64,000 nucleotides of DNA. It comes from Lateolabrax maculatus. Lineage: Eukaryota; Chordata; Actinopteri; Acropomatiformes; Lateolabracidae. A program made the translations under genes and the position numbers. Positions 58,504 to 64,000 of the stretch are shown in pieces. Below the pieces are notes generated by a model. It saw only the letters and a list, made by a program, of their open reading frames with translations. It was not told the DNA's origin and did not search any database. The stretch lies in NCBI GenBank assembly GCA_031216445.1, contig CM062219.1:19292501-19356500 (forward strand). The letters are read 5' to 3'. Position 1 is the stretch's first letter; each line of letters opens with the position of its first letter.

Positions 58504-59297
58504 AGCAGGAAAGAATGAGAGCAGCAACTCCGAAAAACAGGAAGTCCCCTTCAGTAATGGACTTGAGCAGCTGAAAAACAAACTTGTTGCCCCAAAATAA
58601 AGAAACGCGAAAAATCACATCATCAACTAATGGCCGTATTTAACACGACAACATTCATGTGTCATTTAACATGAAGTAAAGCAGGAACAAACACACAGAC
58701 TACATACTATAAAATTCAACCTCTTTGGTCAAAGTCAAGCACCCAATGTGTTTTAATCCGCCAAACAAATACACTATATACCTTTGTTTTAATAAATTAC
58801 TGAGCTTTTTTTTAAAATAAAAACATATATTTGCTTGCTGTTTTTAGAGATTTACGTCTTCAGTAGTAATCATGGGCTTGTGGCTGAGTGTCACAGACAG
58901 AGTGAGGAAGTAGTGAGAGTTAAGCACATAAGCCATAAAATGAGACCAGTCCACCTCATTGTTTGAGCAACATGCAAAATCTTAAGTACAGAAAACTCCA
59001 ACCAGCTCAGCAACAAGGCTGACCAGAGTATAGAATATACAAGCAAGTTACAGAATATAAAAAGCTCTCCTCAAAATAAAAAGTTATCCAAAAAGCAGAA
59101 CAGCATAAAAGCCCAAAACTGCATGTGCATGTACAGAACATGGTTACCAACACAGGAAAATTCAAACAGCAAGCGAAGCAGCAGAGAGCAGGTGTAAGAG
59201 GAAGGAGGGGAGGAGGCCAAGAGAGGACAGAAGAAGAAGAAGGAGGAGAAGGAGAAGAAGAAGAAGAAGAGTGAAAAAAAGGAGAAGACTGACGTAC

Positions 59298-59370
59298 TTG
59301 AGCCGGAGAAATGTCCGCTCCCCTGGGAGGCCGGCCCGTTCTTTCCACTGCTAACAGGAGGGGAAAACAT
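59298..59370 (-). CDS. tcf4: tcf4 coding exon 4 (E-protein transcription factor, activation domain 1 region)
   Basis: Read on the minus strand, a pyrimidine-rich acceptor ending in TTGTAG is followed by a 73-base exon and a donor GTACGT. It encodes MFSPPVSSGKNGP, then ASQ and GSGHFSGS, ending in phase 1 (one base carried over). Class I bHLH E-proteins (TCF3, TCF4, TCF12) bind E-boxes as dimers in the nucleus, and this segment belongs to their amino-terminal activation domain. The wording is closest to TCF4: TCF12 has PPVNSGKTRP and TCF3 has PLPVTNGKGRP at this place. The human TCF4 exon is also 73 bases with the same phase. The open frame continues past the donor only into intron. The paralogue call rests on recalled family sequences; the splice sites and frame are seen directly. 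Confidence 0.9.
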
Positions 59371-59971
59371 CTACAAGACAAACAGAGCGCACATTACCTC
59401 CGAGAGCACTGACACTGCAGACAGCAAGACACATCTCTACAGAAACATCACTGCAGCTACACATGAAAAGCTTCATTCCAAAACACCAGAGCAACATTTG
59501 GCTAAAAAATGTTGCTGCCAGATTCTCATCACATTACAATCTTGCTAGGAAATGCCTTCAATTTAACAGTCAATCAGTGTTCTTTATTTTCAAATCATCT
59601 GTGCATTTTTCTGCTTTTAAAATAGTACTTATCTTGTTTTGGAAGGAAACTCTTTGTGGATATTTACCAAGAAAACAAAAAGGTTCATCATCAGTAGGGC
59701 TGGGTATCATTTCAAAATGTTTCATTCAGATACTTCATATTTGGTACCAAAATAATATATATTTTTTAAAGAAATATAAATATGTTTGTTGATTTTGTGT
59801 GTTGTTAATATTACTTTCTCAAATGTTAAATGTTTTCTAAAGACAAACAGTCGTGCAGAAAGCTGCCTAAATAAACTGTAGTCTAACATTGGCCACAGTT
59901 TGATTGAAATCATTAACTATCAAAGAATAAATGAACAGAAATTATAAATCCGACCAAGGATTATATGCCTG

Positions 59972-60556
59972 CAGAGGTGGGACAAAGTCTCTGTTTTGCA
60001 AGTCACAAGTAAGTCTCAGATCTCTGCCATCAAGTCCAGAGTCAAGTCCAACGTCAAGACAGGCGGAGGACAGGTGAGTCCCAAGTCAAGACAGGTCCCA
60101 GTCCTTTACTTTGTGTTTCAACAGCTAAGTGCTCTTCAATGGTGAGCATAGTAAACTGAATTTTTACTTTCAAATAAACTGTAAATCTAATGGATCAGTC
60201 TGGATCAGAAGGGGGAATGTGATCTCTGTGACACACTTAGTCAACTGTCATTTCTGTGTATCGCATGTTGACTTTTGTCTTTTTATTGACCACAGCGGTC
60301 TTTACGTCCCATTGTGATCACCTCAAGTGTCGCCTGTTGTCTTGTCTGTTTATCGGCGCCTTTCCATCCTTGATTGGCTGCTGTCCGATTGATTCAAAGT
60401 ATATCCGAAAAATGAAAAGTCACAGCGAGAGTCACATGTCCCCGGTCATCGGCGTTAAAATCAAAGTCGAGCTTTTTCATTCTTAAAGTCTAAAGTCATC
60501 AGATTCCTGACTTGAGCCTGAGCCCGGTCCATGTCATGACTCGAGTCCACACCTCT
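59972..60556. mobile_element. Non-autonomous DNA transposon relic (CAGAGGTGGGAC ends)
   Basis: Left CAGAGGTGGGACAAAGTCTC with CAAGTCACAAGTAAGTCTC following; right GACTCGAGTCCACACCTCT. The ends are inverted with differences. Subterminal AAGTC/GACTT repeats on both sides are typical of a common fish hAT-like miniature family. 585 bases, no open transposase. Confidence 0.6.
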
Positions 60557-60711
60557 TCACGGCAGCCTTTGGTACAGATGGCATGGACACATTACGGTCC
60601 GTACTCCAAACGTATGGAAGTTGAACACCCAGCCCTCATGATCGCACAGACTCTCAGCTCAGAGCTGAACAAAGATATGAAGAGTTCGTTTTCCAAAACA
60701 CACTGGGTATG

Positions 60712-60744
60712 TTTTTTTTTTTTTTTTTGGGGGGGGGGGGGGGG
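60712..60744. repeat. T17G16 homopolymer junction
   Basis: T run 60712-60728 directly followed by G run 60729-60744. Confidence 0.9.
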
Positions 60745-61299
60745 AGCTGAAAGCGATTAAAATCCTTCAATCGCCTGCTCACCTGTATCGTGAAAGTGTT
60801 TTCATTCAAAAGTGTCACTTTTGCCAAATGTCAGACAGCTCATTTTGGAAGGAAACGCTTCATATCCACTTCATATCTGACTTGAACACGTGAGATAATC
60901 ATCAGAACTGGTTACCATCTGCTCTACACATCTACAGGAAAACCAAGCCCACATAGAGACAGAGACTGAGGCTGAATACTGATTCCTGTGGTCTCACTGC
61001 ACGAGCTACTGTACAGCTTCACAGGGGAACAGTTCACGTCATCAAAGCGAGACGTCTGACCCCCGATAGATAGCCTCTCCGGATAAACATGGGGCCTGAG
61101 TGTCGGTGTGTTTGATGGTGAGATCTCAGTGATCGTGAGCACACTGTGAGCTTCACGCTGTCAGACGCTAAAAGCTTTCCAGGATTTAAAGGGATTCTTT
61201 TCTTTTTTCTTCTTCTTTTCTTTTGAATTGACCACAATATAAGTAAATTAAACCCTGGCTAAAACAACGAACACTCGATCTGTCGCTGTCTTTAATGCA

Positions 61300-61560
61300 G
61301 CCTGTGGGGCCTGTGAGTGTGCCTGTTGGATAATGAGGTTGCCTGTGCGTTCGATCTCCCTCGCGGCTGCGACAAATGAAGGGGAAAACAAATGTTTGCG
61401 AGATAGAAGATAGCGTTCTGATTATTAGCAGGTCCATCGATATCCCAGCCGAAGCACTTTGAGCTGCTGGTGTCAGCTTGTGGGCGTGCAGAGACAGATG
61501 ATCGCATAACTTAATGCGGCCGGCCTGCGTTTATAATGAGAAGAGACACATTCTAGCTGC
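61300..61560. promoter_or_regulatory. Possible conserved non-coding block in intron 3
   Basis: Unique sequence with GGATAATGAGGTTGCC, CTGATTATTAGCAGG, CCATCGATATCCCAG and ACTTAATGCGGCCGGCC. It contrasts with the array that follows. Composition-based only. Confidence 0.33.
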
Positions 61561-61639
61561 TGCTGCCCTCCTTTGTTTGACTGTTTTTTTTTTTTTTTTT
61601 TCCAGAAATATAATTTAAGACGGGATGATTGACATTTTT

Positions 61640-63010
61640 GGAAACCTGAAAAATGTCTGTTATATTCCTGTGATATACCTCATGGACTCAAGAGCATGTT
61701 TGTGCTACTAAATAATGATTTTATGATGTGTTTGTTGTACTCATCCACAATTACAATCCTATAATATTCCTATAGCGACTTGAGAGTGTGTGTGCCATTA
61801 ATGAGGAGTTTATGGTGATTTAATTGGACTTAATGGTATTTTGTTTTCACCTGAAATATTATAATAGAACTTTTCCCAGTATTTATGGTATACAGAGGCT
61901 TACCGGATGACGTACACTGTTTGTATCATTACAATATTCCTATAGAGGCTCGTTATGTCTCTGTGGTTCTCATTCATGAATTCAGTAATCCTATTTTTCC
62001 CCCCAAAAAAATCAAATAAAAGTTCACTATAACAGTTTTAAAATATTCCTATAATATTCTTATATGTCTGTGGTACTCAATTCTAAATTTAATTATCTTA
62101 CTGTAAGCCTTTCTTAATAAATTCCACGATAACGTTCCTATAATATTCCCATAATGCTGTTATAGAGACTTGAGAGAATGTATCTTGCACTAAATGATGA
62201 GTTTACAGTGATTTTATTTGACTTTTGTCATCTGTGATACATCTATAGGGACTTGTATTTAACAGTGTATTTATGGTATACACAGGCTTACAGTATATAG
62301 CCAATACAGCGCATATAACATATATATATATAATATAATTATTATAATATTCCTATAGAAGTATATTATGTCTGTTGTTCTCAATGCCGACAGTGATCTT
62401 ATTGTATGTCCTGTATGTTTAAATCTCACTAAAACAGTCCTCTAACATCACTACAGTATTCTGAGATGATGTGTTTATGGGGAGTTGATACATACTGTAT
62501 GACCTACAGTGTTTCTATGATATTAAAAAGTCACTATAGTGCAGCAACATGGGATTATTGTCTAGGATATATTGCTTTCATAATAGCTTTTGACTTTATG
62601 ATATCTTTATAATATTTCTTTAATACTCCTATATAGAGAGTGGCAGTGTGCATGCAGGCCTCAGCTGTGATCTTATGATGTTTGTTTATTGCATTAACAT
62701 TCCTGTAGAGACTGAGAGGAACGTTTATGGGGATTTTTCTCTCCTATTTTTTGCAGCCGAAGCAGCATCACTATCCTCATTCTTGTTCAAATTGAGATCT
62801 TCTGACATTATATGATAAGAATGCCTCCTGTGATGTCTCTGAAATATTCCTGGACTACCCCAGCCACTTAGGCTGTGTACAGCAGGCCTCAGCTGTGATC
62901 CAATTTGTTTATTGCGTTAACATTCTTGTAGGAATATTTAGTGTTTTTCCTCTCCTGCATTTGCATCTCGTGCAGCATCACCAGCCTCACTCCTGCTGCA
63001 CAGATATTTC
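61640..63010. repeat. Diverged AT-rich array with ~390-base duplication (TATAATATTCCTATAG theme)
   Basis: AATATTCCTATAG-like words recur about a dozen times. Three landmarks repeat in order: TATAGCGACTTGAGAG (61771) and TATAGAGACTTGAGAG (62161), spacing 390; GTATTTATGGTATACA-AGGCTTAC (61879 and 62267), spacing 388; AATATTCCTATAGA (61934 and 62347), spacing about 413. A third-level duplication links AGGCCTCAGCTGTGATC (62656 and 62884), spacing 228. It is an old tandem array with higher-order structure in intron 3. Confidence 0.7.
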
Positions 63011-63075
63011 CTGATATCTTTCAGTGCATGCAGCCTCTCTACATTTCATAACAGGATTAATGTGAGTCCGTTTCT

Positions 63076-63077
63076 TT

Positions 63078-63109
<32 letters not shown>

Positions 63110-63110
63110 T
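63076..63110. repeat. (CT)n microsatellite
   Basis: CT run interrupted once by GTCT; followed by T-rich sequence to 63155. Confidence 0.9.
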
Positions 63111-63997
63111 TCATTTTGGGGTGTTTCTGATTTTTTTTCCTTTTTTTTTTCCTCCTCCTCTTCAGACCAAAGTTGCTCCCAGAGGAGGAGAGGAGCAGAG
63201 AAAACATGGCCGAGAGCGCGGGACGCTGTTTCCTGTCCGTCAGGTTCACAACACAGGCTGCTCTTTAAAAAAAAAAAAAACACAAACTTTTAAACGGAGT
63301 GATGAGTTCGGGCATTTAACGGGCTGCTGCAGGAACATTTTTACAGAGCGGAGAGAGAGTGTGAGACATTTCTCTCTTCTCGGCTGCCTGTGTCTGTGCA
63401 GGTTCACGATTCAACACCGAGCCTTGTGCATGTGAAATAGCGTGTCCAGCCCGGTGCAGAGGGCACGGAGCAGCCTGCAAACTCACACAAGACAACAACA
63501 AAAAAGAAACACCTATCATGGGCAACAAAAGGAAGAGAGAGGGGGGGGGGAAAAATCACTCTACACATGAAGGAAAAAAGGACTTAAAATGAGATATACT
63601 ACCATGGATGTTGGGAACATTTTCAAATCGCTGTTTCGCATCTATAAGACAACAAAATTACTAATGCAGCATCACAGAATTCTCTGCACACACACACACA
63701 CACACAAACAAAAATGAAATTGCAAAAAACCAACAATATGCACTGACTTTTTTTTTCCCTGCAAGTTACTCTACATAAACACAACTTTCTGTGCAAACAG
63801 TTGAAAAAGACTGAGAGAAGGCTAGAAGATATGCAGGTTATGTGCCGTGCAACTCACACGTTAACAATGTAAACAGTCGCTGTATGAAGCCTGCAGGACG
63901 CCTTAATGTTCTGCGGCTGGCACTGCCGTGATACTACACAATATATTCCTACTAACAACGACAAGAAGAAGAAGAAAAGAAGAGGGAGAGCGTCCTT

Positions 63998-64000
63998 ACC
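63998..64000 (-). promoter_or_regulatory. tcf4: Apparent 5' splice site at window edge (tcf4 exon 3 donor)
   Basis: The window ends with CTTACC, which on the minus strand reads G|GTAAGG, a good donor. The human exon before exon 4 ends in phase 0, as needed for the ATG that opens exon 4. Only the last exon base would be inside the window, so the coding sequence cannot be checked. Confidence 0.45.

Larger units (their letters stand above)
14150..59297 (-). other. tcf4: tcf4 intron 4 (about 45 kb)
   Basis: Large intron joining exon 4 (phase 1) to exon 5. No intervening coding exon was recognised, and the phases of exons 4 and 5 match directly. It holds most of the mobile elements, microsatellites and candidate regulatory blocks listed separately. 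Long introns in this part of TCF4 are usual in vertebrates. Alternative promoters with internal first exons are known for mammalian TCF4; none could be confirmed here. Confidence 0.8.
59371..63999 (-). other. tcf4: tcf4 intron 3 (whole, if the right-edge donor is real)
   Basis: Intron between the exon presumed to end at 64000 and exon 4. It contains a miniature transposon relic (59972-60556), a poly-T/poly-G run (60712-60744), a possible conserved block (61300-61560) and a diverged AT-rich array (61640-63010). A GC-richer non-repetitive patch follows at about 63160-63500. The last could contain an alternative 5' exon or promoter, since mammalian TCF4 has several in this region, but I see no exon there that I can support. 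Confidence 0.6.

Noticed and set aside
63171..63290. ATGGCCGAGAGCGCGGGACG plus-strand start considered as a 5' exon
   Set aside because: Wrong strand for tcf4, short, and no supporting features.

Overview
This window is vertebrate, almost certainly teleost, genomic DNA. It is dominated by non-coding sequence, with dozens of long (CA)n/(GT)n microsatellites, several Tc1/mariner copies and miniature DNA transposons, and intronic spacing. No bacterial-style gene layout is present, and nearly all long open frames are translations of CA, CT or GA simple repeats.

The one gene I can support is on the minus strand. Three short exons with consensus splice sites and matching phases encode consecutive parts of an E-protein bHLH transcription factor, best matched to TCF4 (E2-2). 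In transcription order these are: an apparent 5' splice site at the extreme right edge (63998-64000), which would close the preceding exon just outside the window; intron 3 (4.6 kb); exon 4 (59298-59370, MFSPPVSSGKNGP...); a 45 kb intron 4; exon 5 (14094-14149); a 0.8 kb intron 5; exon 6 (13233-13308, ...SHDSLSPPYANSR); and at least 13 kb of intron 6. Exon numbers follow human TCF4. The window therefore covers part of the amino-terminal half of the protein (activation domain 1 and just after). The bHLH domain is outside.

The introns hold mobile elements. There is one nearly intact Tc1-like transposon (38052-39660) whose minus-strand transposase has an in-frame stop and whose right end has lost its outermost repeat. 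Four truncated relics belong to a second Tc1-like family (4.3, 12.0, 30.6 and 41.4 kb). Several miniature inverted-repeat elements are visible: a TTAA-flanked one at 29107-29413, a CTAGCCTGG-ended pair at 10903-11368 and 19819-20056, and others at 24517-24921, 57710-58081 and 59972-60556. At least five copies of an unclassified dispersed repeat are also present.

Simple-sequence structure is the other main content. Four old, strongly diverged arrays are easily missed: TTTAG-type (1750-2640), TAGCAACC-type (10285-10655), GATTTAGGGA-type (15650-16325), and an AT-rich array with a ~390-base duplication (61640-63010). There are large polypurine or polypyrimidine blocks at 20.8-22.0, 48.2-49.0 and 53.9-54.5 kb, and convergent CA/GT pairs near exons 5 and 6. 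Several non-repetitive stretches rich in TAAT and octamer motifs look like conserved regulatory elements of the kind common in developmental transcription factor genes. That reading is inference and needs alignment. I found no RNA gene, CRISPR array or novel multi-gene system.
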